From positions 62,001 to 126,000 of the forward strand of contig JAWKQM010000010.1 in the NCBI GenBank assembly GCA_041390145.1: a DNA stretch of 64,000 bases, read 5' to 3'. Each line of letters begins with the position of its first letter. The first letter of the stretch is position 1. The notes under the pieces are model-generated. The model did no database searches. It saw only the letters and a program-made list of their open reading frames with translations, and was not told the origin of the DNA. The stretch comes from Gemmatimonadales bacterium (GTDB lineage Bacteria; Gemmatimonadota; Gemmatimonadetes; Gemmatimonadales; GWC2-71-9). Shown piece by piece: positions 8,577-16,276 of the stretch. Position numbers and translations under genes: made by a program.

Positions 8577-8809
8577 AGCTCGCGGCCCTTTGGCCGTCCC
8601 CAGTCCGATTCCTGGTGGCGATTCTCCGAGGTGATCCCTTCCACCAACTCCTCGAGGGCGTATTCCCGACTGGCGGCGACAAGGATCAACCGCCCATCGC
8701 GTACGGTGATTTCGACCTCGGAACCCTCTCCGAGCCCGAGTTCGTCAACGAACAGCTTTGGCAATCGGACCGCTAAACTGTTGCCCCATTTGGATATGTG
8801 CGTTCGCAA
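8570..8809 (-). CDS. mazE: MazE-type antitoxin (AbrB fold)
   Basis: 79 residues from a TTG start at 8809. The N-terminal swapped-hairpin DNA-binding part reads WGNSLAVRLPK, followed by GLGEGSEVEITVRDGRLIL. The C-terminal toxin-neutralising tail is ITSENRHQESDWGRPKGREL, which matches the MazE consensus. It binds and inhibits MazF and represses its own promoter. An alternating inverted repeat built from GTAGAT/ATCTAC lies 19-46 bases upstream and is the probable operator. Confidence 0.92.
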   Translation of the reverse strand: MRTHISKWGNSLAVRLPKLFVDELGLGEGSEVEITVRDGRLILVAASREYALEELVEGITSENRHQESDWGRPKGRELW

Positions 8810-8827
8810 GTAGACGGCTCGATTTAA

Positions 8828-8855
8828 GTAGATACAATGAATCTACACAGTAGAT
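8828..8855. promoter_or_regulatory. Probable mazEF operator (alternating palindrome)
   Basis: Three 6-base arms: GTAGAT (8828-8833), ATCTAC (8841-8846) and GTAGAT (8850-8855). The central arm is the inverse of both flanking arms, so it can form two alternative dyads. A related AGTAGA occurs at 8809-8814 next to the TTG start. The minus-strand region is AT-rich (TAGATTCATTGTAT), as expected for a promoter. This layout recalls the alternating palindrome described for E. coli mazEF (from memory). Role inferred from position and symmetry. Confidence 0.6.
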
Positions 8856-8964
8856 CCCCCGACGCAAGCTGTGGGTCCGCCTGGGCCCCGATTGCGCATT
8901 TTCGGCCGGAACGTACTGCGGTGGTGAGTGAAATTCCCTTCACCCTTACCGGCAGAGGACATCT

Positions 8965-9590
8965 ATGAATGTTTCGACGCTGCTCCGCCTCACCCGCGCC
9001 ATTCTAGCCAGCTGTTGTGCGCTCCTGGCGATGGCGTCGATCGCGCACGCGCAGGGCTCCTCCAAGAGCCAGCCTACCCTCTCACCGGAGTTGGCCACCG
9101 CGCGTACCGCCCTCGACAAGTATCAGGATCCGATGGTGGCGGTCACCGATGGATACCTCTCCACGGTCGCGTGCATGGACTTCCCACAGGGCCATCACGA
9201 CGGCGAGATGCAGTACGTGGCTGGCGGCATGGGGGTGCACTTCCTCAACCTGGCAACATCGGCCCGACCATGGATCCGATGAAGCCGCAGGTCCTGATCT
9301 ACGAACCCGACGGTGACAAGCTCAAGCTCGTCGCCGCCGAATGGTTTGCGCCGGTCGCCGCCGTGGGCGACAACCCGCCGTCCATATTCGGTAAGCAGCT
9401 CGAGGGACCGATGGAAGGACACGCCCCGATCATGCCGGCGGGACTGCATCACTACGACCTGCATGTCTGGCTCTGGAAGAACAACCCGGCCGGGATGTTC
9501 TCGCCGACCAACCCCGACCTGAAGTGCCCCAAGAAGGGGTACACCTACTCGGGTGACGCCCCCAAGATGGTCGGCGGCCACTCGCACTGA
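8965..9590 (+). pseudogene. Secreted protein of unknown function, interrupted by a one-base frameshift
   Basis: The first frame (8965-9282) gives a signal peptide ending AHAQG and a conserved-looking domain up to GGMGVHFLNL near 9253. The continuation lies in the +1 frame (about 9255-9590): GNIGPTMDPMKPQVLIYEPD through to SGDAPKMVGGHSH. Adding one G in CTGGC at 9251-9255 would join them as ...HFLNLGNIGPTMDP..., giving about 208 residues. The mature part is rich in His and Pro, with a GLHHYDLHVWLWKNNP segment near its C-terminus. I recognise no named family. The lesion could be real or a homopolymer sequencing error. It precedes the metal-uptake cluster but is separated from it by a hairpin. 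Confidence 0.7.
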
Positions 9591-9603
9591 CCTGGACGCA
9601 CGA

Positions 9604-9641
9604 CCGGGTCGGCCTGCCTTGTCCCAAGCGGGCCGACCCGG
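9604..9641. terminator. Strong hairpin upstream of the first His-rich small gene
   Basis: Perfect 11-bp inverted repeat CCGGGTCGGCC / GGCCGACCCGG with a 16-base loop, just after the stop of the frameshifted gene and 13 bases before GTG 9655. There is no T-run, so it may be a Rho-type or attenuator hairpin rather than a classical terminator. Confidence 0.5.
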
Positions 9642-9654
9642 CAGATTCTGACTC

Positions 9655-9996
9655 GTGACTCCGCTCGCGTTTCGCCTTCGGGCATCACTGCTCTCCGGGC
9701 TGTTCCTGCTCGGGGCGCTCGGGATGCCGCTCACCGACGCCGCACTCTTTCACCGCGCCGGGCATGACCCCTTCGCCGGCGTCACCCATTTCGAGCCCGT
9801 CGGCGCCGCACACCACGGCGATCGGTGCATCCTTGGGCTTTCCCAGGCTCCGAGTCAGTCAGCACCCCTGATCGATGGCGCGGAGCTCGCGCTTCAACTC
9901 CCCGAGCACCGTTGCACGGTTCGCCCGGCCCACCTCCCACGTTCCGCTGATCTCTCCGCACTCTCCCGCGCTCGAGCGCCTCCGCACACGGGCTGA
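9655..9996 (+). CDS. Small exported His-rich protein, paralog 1
   Basis: 113 residues from GTG 9655. The N-terminal signal sequence SGLFLLGALGMPLTDA is followed by a short conserved block, FHRAGHDPFAGVTHFEPVGA, then HHGDRCIL; the tail is low-complexity and ends SRARAPPHTG. The same architecture recurs in the protein encoded at 12358-12696: GALG(M/V)PL(T/A)DA, then FHxxGHDPxAGxTHxE, HHxDRCxL and a C-terminal SRAPP. The two genes flank the TonB receptor. Conserved His, Cys and Asp suggest a periplasmic metal-binding accessory, by analogy with small secreted proteins (such as DUF2946) beside metal TonB receptors. No family assignment is claimed. Confidence 0.6.
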   Translation: MTPLAFRLRASLLSGLFLLGALGMPLTDAALFHRAGHDPFAGVTHFEPVGAAHHGDRCILGLSQAPSQSAPLIDGAELALQLPEHRCTVRPAHLPRSADLSALSRARAPPHTG

Positions 9997-10075
9997 ACTG
10001 CTCCACAAGACCTGCCTTCATCCTGTCGCACGCCTCCACCCGAGGTGTGCCCGTGCACCCGTGTGAACGGAGAAC

Positions 10076-12292
10076 TTGCCCGTGCATTCCATCTTGCTTC
10101 TCGCCATGCTGGCGCTCCCCCCGGCCCCCGCCGGACCAGCCCCGGCTGACCATGTCCTGCGCGGTCGCGTCACAGACTCGACCGGCACGCCGATCCCGTA
10201 TGCCCTCGTGCGGGTGCTCGAAGTGGGCCGAAACACGCAAACCGACCAAGACGGCCGCTACTCCCTCGGTAACCTGCCGAGTATCACCGCCCGGGTCAGC
10301 TTCTCGGCGCTGGGCTACGCCCCCCAGGTCCGTCAGGTCGCGCTCCGCGACACCCTAGTGGAACTCAACGTGGTACTCACGGCCTCCCTCATCGAGCTTC
10401 CCTCGATCCAGGTCACCGCGTCGGCCATCGCCACTACCTCGCTTGAATCCCCGCAGCCCGTCAACGTGATGGACCGGTCAGACGTGGAGGTCGCACGGTC
10501 CCCGACCCTCGGCGAGATGGTCGCCACCGTGCCGGGCGTCCGCGACCTCAGTACCGGCCAGGGCATCGGCAAGCCGGTCATCCGGGGACTGACCTCGACC
10601 AATGTGCTCGTGATGGACAACGGACAGCGCATGGAAACGCAGCAATGGGGCGACGAGCACGGCCCGAATATTGAGGCTGCCAGCGCGGAGCGGGTCGAGA
10701 TCATCAAGGGGCCGGCGAGCGTGCTGTATGGCTCGGATGCCGTCGGCGGCGTGATCAACGTCATCCAGCCGGACCTCCCCGACGCCATCGGCCGCAGTGC
10801 CTTCCTTCGCGGAAATGTGGCGCTGGGATATACCGGGAACGGCCCCGGCCCCGATGGCACGGTGAATCTCGAGGGAGCGACCGGCCACGTCGGCGCCAAT
10901 GCCACCTTCACCGGCCGGCACTTCGGGGACATCTCGACCCCGGCCGGAACGCTGGACAATAGCGGCGACAAGACCTGGAACGCCGGCGGCAACATCGGGG
11001 TGCGTGACAGTTGGGGCAACCTGCAGGGCGGGTATGTCCACCGCGCGGAGCGGATCGAGATTTACGAGAATCCCGCGGAGGATCCTGGCGCGACCCCCTG
11101 GCAGCAGGTGGACGAAGACCGGGCGCGCCTCACGGGCCAGCTCCCGGTTGGCGGCGCCCACCTGGACGTGGCGGCCTACTACGAGAAGAATGTCCGCCAG
11201 GAATTCGAGGAGGCCGGCGCCACGGAGCCGAGCTTGCAGCTCGCCGCAAGCACCTGGAGCGGCGACGTGAAGATGCATCACCCCGCCGTGGGGCCCTTTG
11301 CCGGTATCGTTGGACTCGCGGGACTCCAGAGTTCCGTGGACAAGTCCGGCGAGGAACCGCTTGTGCCCGACAGCCGCACGGGGGCCCTCGGCGCATTCAT
11401 CTATGAGCAGGCGGAGTCCGGGCCGTGGAGCTTCAGCCTTGGCCTGCGCTACGACTACCGCCAGCTCTCGGTCGATGCCGACCCGGAGCTCGGTGTCGTT
11501 GCCCAGACTCGTGACTACAACTCCGTGGCGGGGAGCGCAGGCGCCCTCTACCGCCTGTCGAAGATCTCAGCGCTTGTCGCCAATGTTGGCCGGGGATACC
11601 GGAGTCCCACGGTATTCGAGCTCTTCTCGAACGGCGTGCATGAGGGCACCCAGCGCTACGAGGTGGGCGACAGCACGCTTGTCCCGGTGACATCGCTCAA
11701 CATCGATCTGGCGTATCGGCTGCAGAGTTCACGGGTGCGAATGGAAGTGGGTGTCTTCGCGAATCAACTCCAGAACTTCATCTACCCGAATCCGACTGGC
11801 CAGATCGATTCAACCTCGGGGCTCCAGATCTACGATATCACGCAGGGCAACTCTACACTCTACGGTTTCGAGGCCGCCGTGCAGTGGCACGCCACCACCG
11901 TGCTGCATTTCTCGGGTACCTCGGACTACGTCCACGGTCAGAATACCTCAATCGACGCCCCGCTGCCGCAGATTCCCCCCTTTCGGGCAACCTATGGCTT
12001 CCGGCTCGAGGCGCCGGATCGAGGCCTCCTGGTGGCGCCCTACCTCGGCGCGATTGGAGAGACCATCGCCCAGCAGACGCGCTATCCGCCCGATGACTAC
12101 TCACCGCCAGGATACACCATCTTTGGACTGGGGTTGGGCACTGGTTTCCAGTCGAGTCGCCAGGTCATCCAGCTGGACATCCAGGTCCGGAACCTGTTTG
12201 ACACGGCGTATCGAAGCTACCTGAGTCGCTACAAGACTTATGCGGACAATCCGGGGCGCAACATGATTGTCCGCCTCAGCACGACGTTCTGA
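10076..12292 (+). CDS. TonB-dependent outer-membrane receptor, probably metal-related
   Basis: About 738 residues. The start is uncertain: TTG 10076 or GTG 10082, both after GGAGA. A signal peptide is followed by a carboxypeptidase-regulatory-like beta-sandwich (LRGRVTDSTGTPIPYALVRV, about 28-105). A TonB plug follows (TLGEMVATVPGVRDLS, PVIRGLTSTNVLVMDNGQR, then VEIIKGPASVLYGSDAVGGV), and then a 22-strand barrel ending with a terminal Phe. The plug contains QWGDEHGPNIE, a segment also seen in ZnuD-like zinc receptors. Energised by TonB/ExbBD elsewhere, it would import a scarce metal or chelate. Downstream metal-binding-protein and ABC-3 permease genes support that. The ligand is inferred. Confidence 0.88.
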   Translation: MPVHSILLLAMLALPPAPAGPAPADHVLRGRVTDSTGTPIPYALVRVLEVGRNTQTDQDGRYSLGNLPSITARVSFSALGYAPQVRQVALRDTLVELNVVLTASLIELPSIQVTASAIATTSLESPQPVNVMDRSDVEVARSPTLGEMVATVPGVRDLSTGQGIGKPVIRGLTSTNVLVMDNGQRMETQQWGDEHGPNIEAASAERVEIIKGPASVLYGSDAVGGVINVIQPDLPDAIGRSAFLRGNVALGYTGNGPGPDGTVNLEGATGHVGANATFTGRHFGDISTPAGTLDNSGDKTWNAGGNIGVRDSWGNLQGGYVHRAERIEIYENPAEDPGATPWQQVDEDRARLTGQLPVGGAHLDVAAYYEKNVRQEFEEAGATEPSLQLAASTWSGDVKMHHPAVGPFAGIVGLAGLQSSVDKSGEEPLVPDSRTGALGAFIYEQAESGPWSFSLGLRYDYRQLSVDADPELGVVAQTRDYNSVAGSAGALYRLSKISALVANVGRGYRSPTVFELFSNGVHEGTQRYEVGDSTLVPVTSLNIDLAYRLQSSRVRMEVGVFANQLQNFIYPNPTGQIDSTSGLQIYDITQGNSTLYGFEAAVQWHATTVLHFSGTSDYVHGQNTSIDAPLPQIPPFRATYGFRLEAPDRGLLVAPYLGAIGETIAQQTRYPPDDYSPPGYTIFGLGLGTGFQSSRQVIQLDIQVRNLFDTAYRSYLSRYKTYADNPGRNMIVRLSTTF

Positions 12293-12357
12293 GGGAGCGG
12301 GAAACCGGTTCCCAACCCCGGGTTGGCGCAGGGGGGGCGGGCCTGACAGATTAAGGG

Positions 12358-12696
12358 GTGCCCGCCTCTCCCCTCGCCTGCCTCCGTGCCGCCTTCTGCG
12401 CCAGTCTCTTTCTGGCCGGAGCGCTCGGCGTGCCGCTGGCCGACGCAGCCACGTTTCACCTGGTGGGACACGATCCGTGCGCGGGCCTGACGCACCTCGA
12501 AGCGCAGGGAAGCTCCCACCACGCCGACCGTTGTACCTTGGCGCAGCCGACGGCCGCCCAGCGCGAAAGCCTTGGCAGCGCCCGCACCGCCGACATCGTT
12601 CTGCCTTCGGCGACGCGCAGCATGGTCCCCTCGGCGGCCCGACCCCAGTCAGCGGCGGCTCTCGCACTCCAGCACTCCCGCGCGCCGCCCGCCTGA
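12358..12696 (+). CDS. Small exported His-rich protein, paralog 2
   Basis: 112 residues from GTG 12358. It is a clear paralog of the protein at 9655-9996: signal sequence SLFLAGALGVPLADA, then FHLVGHDPCAGLTHLEAQ, then HHADRCTL, ending SRAPPA. Conserved residues are three isolated His, an HH pair, one Asp and one Cys, plausible soft-metal ligands. It lies 65 bases after the TonB receptor and 75 bases before the porin-like gene. Both paralogs share a CAGATT element 5-7 bases before the GTG start, so both may be leaderless. Function unknown; a metal chaperone or sensor at the receptor is a hypothesis. Confidence 0.6.
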   Translation: MPASPLACLRAAFCASLFLAGALGVPLADAATFHLVGHDPCAGLTHLEAQGSSHHADRCTLAQPTAAQRESLGSARTADIVLPSATRSMVPSAARPQSAAALALQHSRAPPA

Positions 12697-12771
12697 CCCT
12701 CTTCCGGTTGACCTGAAATCAACAGCGGGAGCCCGCACCACTGGCTCCCCCTACCTGGAATGAGGAGGCCT

Positions 12772-14172
12772 ATGCGGTCATCGATCCGCACGGCTGTCGT
12801 TACCGCCGCTCTACTGGGCACCATCGCATCCGGAGCCCACGCGCAGGTGCCCTCCACCACCACGGTGGACTCACTCAAGCGCACCGTGCAAACCCTCACG
12901 GCCCGGCTCGATTCCGCCGAGGCCGGCCATTGCCCCACCGGACCGGCGCCAATCGCGCCGGCGCCCGCGAAAACCGGGAACGCCGCGGTGGACTCACTGG
13001 CGCTCACCGTCGCCTCGCTCACCGCCCGCGTCAACGCCACGGTGGCCGCGCGCTGCGCACCAGCGGCAGCGGCAGCGCCTGCCCAACTACCTGATACCGC
13101 GGTGGATCCCCTCGCCGCCATTCGCGCCGCCGCCGACAGCGCGGCCATCGCGGCGGGCGCTCCCCCGGCGGCCGATACCGCCGTGGTCCCCACCGTGTTC
13201 GTGAGCCGGCAGCGCAACCAGTCGTCCATGAACCCCGAGATCAGCGCCACCGGCGACGTACAGTTCGCGGCGCAGTCCGACATCGAGGGGCTCGATCTCC
13301 AGTTGGCGGAAGTCGAGGTCGCCCTCCAGGCGACCCTCGACCCGTACTCGTTCACCAAGATCTTCCTCACCTGGGGAGCGGACGAGATCGGCGTCGAGGA
13401 GGCGTACATCTATTGGACCGGGCTGCCGGCGCATACCCGCGCCGATATCGGCAAGTACCGGCTGGCCGTTGGGGACCTCAATCGCTGGCACCGCCATGCG
13501 CTGCCGGAGACCAACTACCCGCTGGTCTACCAGGCCTTCCTCGCCCCGGACGGGTTGAGCGGGGTCGGCGCCAGTCTCTACACCCCGCTCCCGGTCTCCC
13601 TGGCCAAGGGCACCTCCGAGGTCTTCCTCCAGGCGGCGTCCATCGAGAGCGAGTCGCTGAACGACCTGGGCCACCAGCCGGCGCTCCTCGGCCGGCTGCA
13701 GAACTTCTGGCAGCTCTCCCGTAGTACCTATATGCAGATTGGCTTCACCGGCCTCGCGGCGCAGAACGGCGACTCCGGCCTGAAGAGCAACCTCTTCGGC
13801 GCCGACCTCCGCTTCACCTACCGGCCGCCCGACGCCGGAACCCGGAAGGAGATCACCTGGCGCACCGAGGGATACCGGCTCCAGCGGATCGGTGATGCCC
13901 CGACGACCACGCGGTACGGCATGTACTCCGACCTCATCTGGCGCCTCAGCAAGCGCTGGGTGCTCGGCGGCCGGTACGATTATGTCCAGGCGCCGTTCGG
14001 CCCTGAAGACACCGATTGGCGCGCCACTGCCGTCGTCACCTGGTGGCAGAGCGAGTTCGTGTACCTGCGGATGCAGGCGTTCCGCAACCATCTTGATTCC
14101 ACCGGCTCGCTCGACAACCTGACAATGCAGGTCGTCTGGGCGCTCGGACCTCACAAACACGAGACCTACTGA
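12772..14172 (+). CDS. Outer-membrane barrel protein with N-terminal coiled-coil repeats
   Basis: About 466 residues. I prefer ATG 12772, preceded by AGGAGG; ATG 12760 would place that motif inside the coding sequence. The signal peptide ends GAHAQ. Two similar segments follow, VDSLKRTVQTLTARLDSAEAG and VDSLALTVASLTARVNATVAA, each followed by a Cys and an Ala/Pro-rich linker: a duplicated short coiled coil. From about residue 140 the sequence alternates like a beta barrel (TGDVQFAAQ, KIFLTWGADE) and ends with LTMQVVWALGPH. It stops one base before the metal-binding-protein gene, so it belongs to the same operon. It may be a trimeric porin that delivers metal to the periplasm. Family not recognised. 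Confidence 0.65.
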   Translation: MRSSIRTAVVTAALLGTIASGAHAQVPSTTTVDSLKRTVQTLTARLDSAEAGHCPTGPAPIAPAPAKTGNAAVDSLALTVASLTARVNATVAARCAPAAAAAPAQLPDTAVDPLAAIRAAADSAAIAAGAPPAADTAVVPTVFVSRQRNQSSMNPEISATGDVQFAAQSDIEGLDLQLAEVEVALQATLDPYSFTKIFLTWGADEIGVEEAYIYWTGLPAHTRADIGKYRLAVGDLNRWHRHALPETNYPLVYQAFLAPDGLSGVGASLYTPLPVSLAKGTSEVFLQAASIESESLNDLGHQPALLGRLQNFWQLSRSTYMQIGFTGLAAQNGDSGLKSNLFGADLRFTYRPPDAGTRKEITWRTEGYRLQRIGDAPTTTRYGMYSDLIWRLSKRWVLGGRYDYVQAPFGPEDTDWRATAVVTWWQSEFVYLRMQAFRNHLDSTGSLDNLTMQVVWALGPHKHETY

Positions 14173-14173
14173 T

Positions 14174-15199
14174 ATGCTCGCACACACACTGCTGCTCGCC
14201 GCCGCCCTCTGGGGTGTGCCCCCCGCTGCCCAGGTCAAGGTCGTCACCAGCCTGACGACCTACGGGGCGATTGCCCGCGAAATTGTCGGCGACCGCGGCA
14301 CCGTCGCGTCGATCGCCCAGGGCGACGAGGACCCACACTTCGTGCAGCCGAAGCCAAGCTTCGTCTCGTTGCTCCGCGACGCCGACCTCTTCGTCACCAC
14401 CGGGCTCGACCTTGAACTCTGGGTGCCGACGCTCCTCGACCGGGCCGGCAACCGGAAGATCATGGAGGGCGGGCCGGGCTACGTGGCGGCCTACACCGGC
14501 ATCACGCTCCTCGAGGTGCCCACATCGCTCAGCCGCGCGGGCGGCGACATCCACGCCGAGGGCAACCCGCACATTCACACCGACCCGATCAACGGGATCA
14601 TCATCGCCCGGAATGTGCTGGCCGGCCTGCAAAAGGTCGATCCGGCGAACGCCGCCTACTACCGCGAGAAGGAACTCGACTTCGAGCGGCGGGTGCTCGA
14701 AGCCACCATCGGCAAGGACCTGGTCGACGTCCTGACGCCGACCGTCGCCTTCAACCTCCTCAAGACGGAACAGTTTGACGGGTTCATCGCGAAGACCATG
14801 CTGAAGGGCAAGCCGCTGTCCGACCAGCTCGGCGGCTGGCTCAAGACGGGTGAGGTGTTCAAGGGGAAGGACATGGCGTGCTACCACAAGGAGTGGGCCT
14901 ACTTCAGCGCGCGATACCAGGTGAAGTGCGTGACCTACATCGAGGCCAAGCCGGGCATCCCGCCAACCCCGGGCCACGTGGAGGAGGTCATCGCCCTGAT
15001 GAAGGACAACCATATCCCGGTGCTCTTTGCCTCCAACTACTTCCCGAAATCGCAGATCGACCAGGTGGCCGCCAAGACCGGCGCCACCGCCGTCGTCGTG
15101 CCCGAAAACACCCTCGGCGCTCCCGGCGTGACCACCTACTTCGACCTGATGAACACCTGGGTCAACGGCCTTGCGGCCGGCTTCCGAAAGAAGAACTGA
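14174..15199 (+). CDS. Metal ABC transporter substrate-binding protein (ZnuA/MntC-type, cluster A-I)
   Basis: 341 residues with a short signal peptide ending about residue 19. The cluster A-I fold is shown by VVTSLTTYGAIAREIVGDR, DEDPHFVQPKPS and LFVTTGLDLELW. Candidate metal ligands are His55 (DPHFVQPKP), His133 or His135 (NPHIHTDP), His238 (CYHKEW) and an acidic residue near the C-terminal VPENTLGAP. The long His-rich loop of many ZnuA proteins is absent, so Zn, Mn or Fe is possible. It collects the metal in the periplasm for the permease encoded 4 bases downstream. It starts 1 base after the barrel gene. Confidence 0.87.
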   Translation: MLAHTLLLAAALWGVPPAAQVKVVTSLTTYGAIAREIVGDRGTVASIAQGDEDPHFVQPKPSFVSLLRDADLFVTTGLDLELWVPTLLDRAGNRKIMEGGPGYVAAYTGITLLEVPTSLSRAGGDIHAEGNPHIHTDPINGIIIARNVLAGLQKVDPANAAYYREKELDFERRVLEATIGKDLVDVLTPTVAFNLLKTEQFDGFIAKTMLKGKPLSDQLGGWLKTGEVFKGKDMACYHKEWAYFSARYQVKCVTYIEAKPGIPPTPGHVEEVIALMKDNHIPVLFASNYFPKSQIDQVAAKTGATAVVVPENTLGAPGVTTYFDLMNTWVNGLAAGFRKKN

Positions 15200-15203
15200 A
15201 CCG

Positions 15204-16022
15204 ATGCTCGATCTGATTCTGCCGCCGCTGGCGGCCTGCATGGTGATCGTGGCCATCCATTCCTACCTGGGCCTCCACATCATCGCCCGCGAAGTCATCT
15301 TCGTGGACCTCTCGCTCGCGCAGATGGCGGCGCTCGGGTCGACGGTGGCCATCCTGGCGGGGCACGAGTCGGGGACCGGCATGTCGTACGCCTACGCCCT
15401 CGGCTTCACCACGCTCGGCGCCGCACTCTTCGCGCTGACCCGCACCCACGAGAAGGGCCGCGTCCCCCAGGAAGCGATCATCGGTATCGTGTATGTGGTG
15501 GCCTCCGCTGCGGCGATCCTCGTCGCCGACCGCGCGCCGCGGGGCGGCGAGGCCATCAAGGACATCCTCGTCGGCAGCCTCCTCTGGGTCACCTGGCCCG
15601 CCATCCTCAAGATGGCCGCCGCCTACGCCGCCCTGGGCGTCTTTCACTTCGTCCTGCGGAAGCGGTTCCTGACCATCTCGTTCGAGCCCGAAACCGCCCT
15701 GGCGAATGGCTGGAGCATCCGGTGGTGGGATTTCTGGTTCTACCTCAGCTTCGGCGTCGTCATCACGCTGTCCGTGCCGATCGCCGGCGTGCTGCTCGTC
15801 TTCTCCTTCCTCGTGGTCCCGGCCGCGGTCGCCTTCCAGTTTTCGGAGTCGCAGAAGGTGCTTGCGGTCCTCTCATGGCTGACCGGGATCCTCGCGTCGG
15901 CAACCGGGCTGGCGGTGTCCTTCAAGTACGACCTGCCGACTGGACCGGTGATCGTATGCGCGTTCGGTGTCATTCTCACGCTGGCCTTTGTCGCTCGCAG
16001 GTTTCTTCCCAAACCCGCGTAG
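15204..16022 (+). CDS. ABC-3 family metal transporter permease (ZnuB/MntB-type)
   Basis: 272 residues from ATG 15204, about eight hydrophobic helices. The conserved ABC-3 stretch GLHIIAREVIFVDLSLAQMA is near residue 25. The coupling loop FEPETALANGWSIRWW near 160 fits the D/E-x-E-x-A-x-x-x-G ATPase-docking motif, so a nucleotide-binding partner is required. No ATPase gene occurs anywhere in this operon; it must be supplied from elsewhere. The gene ends 25 bases before a strong terminator. Confidence 0.87.
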   Translation: MLDLILPPLAACMVIVAIHSYLGLHIIAREVIFVDLSLAQMAALGSTVAILAGHESGTGMSYAYALGFTTLGAALFALTRTHEKGRVPQEAIIGIVYVVASAAAILVADRAPRGGEAIKDILVGSLLWVTWPAILKMAAAYAALGVFHFVLRKRFLTISFEPETALANGWSIRWWDFWFYLSFGVVITLSVPIAGVLLVFSFLVVPAAVAFQFSESQKVLAVLSWLTGILASATGLAVSFKYDLPTGPVIVCAFGVILTLAFVARRFLPKPA

Positions 16023-16047
16023 CACGGCCGCACCAGGTTGAATATCA

Positions 16048-16079
16048 CGCGGGAGGGCAGTCGCCCTCCCGCGTTTTTT
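16048..16079 (+). terminator. Rho-independent terminator of the metal-uptake operon
   Basis: Perfect 11-bp stem CGCGGGAGGGC / GCCCTCCCGCG with AGTC loop, followed by six T. It lies 25 bases after the permease stop and is the clearest intrinsic terminator in the window. Confidence 0.93.
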
Positions 16080-16276
16080 CATGCAAAGTTGCGCTCTGCC
16101 CGTGCAATTCCTGTCGCGCCGGTCGGAGATAGGCACTGACGAATCGGCCGGGCGCCGGAACACCCCACCACACATCGCCTTAGCCATCCCGGCCCAACTG
16201 CCCCGCTGCCTCCCCCGCCCCGCTGTCGACTGGCCCCCATCCTGCCCCATGGGATCCTCTCAGGAGGATTCCATTC

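Noticed and set aside
14174..16022. A hidden ABC ATPase gene inside the metal-uptake operon
   Set aside because: No Walker A or ABC signature in any frame between 9.6 and 16.1 kb; spacing leaves no room.
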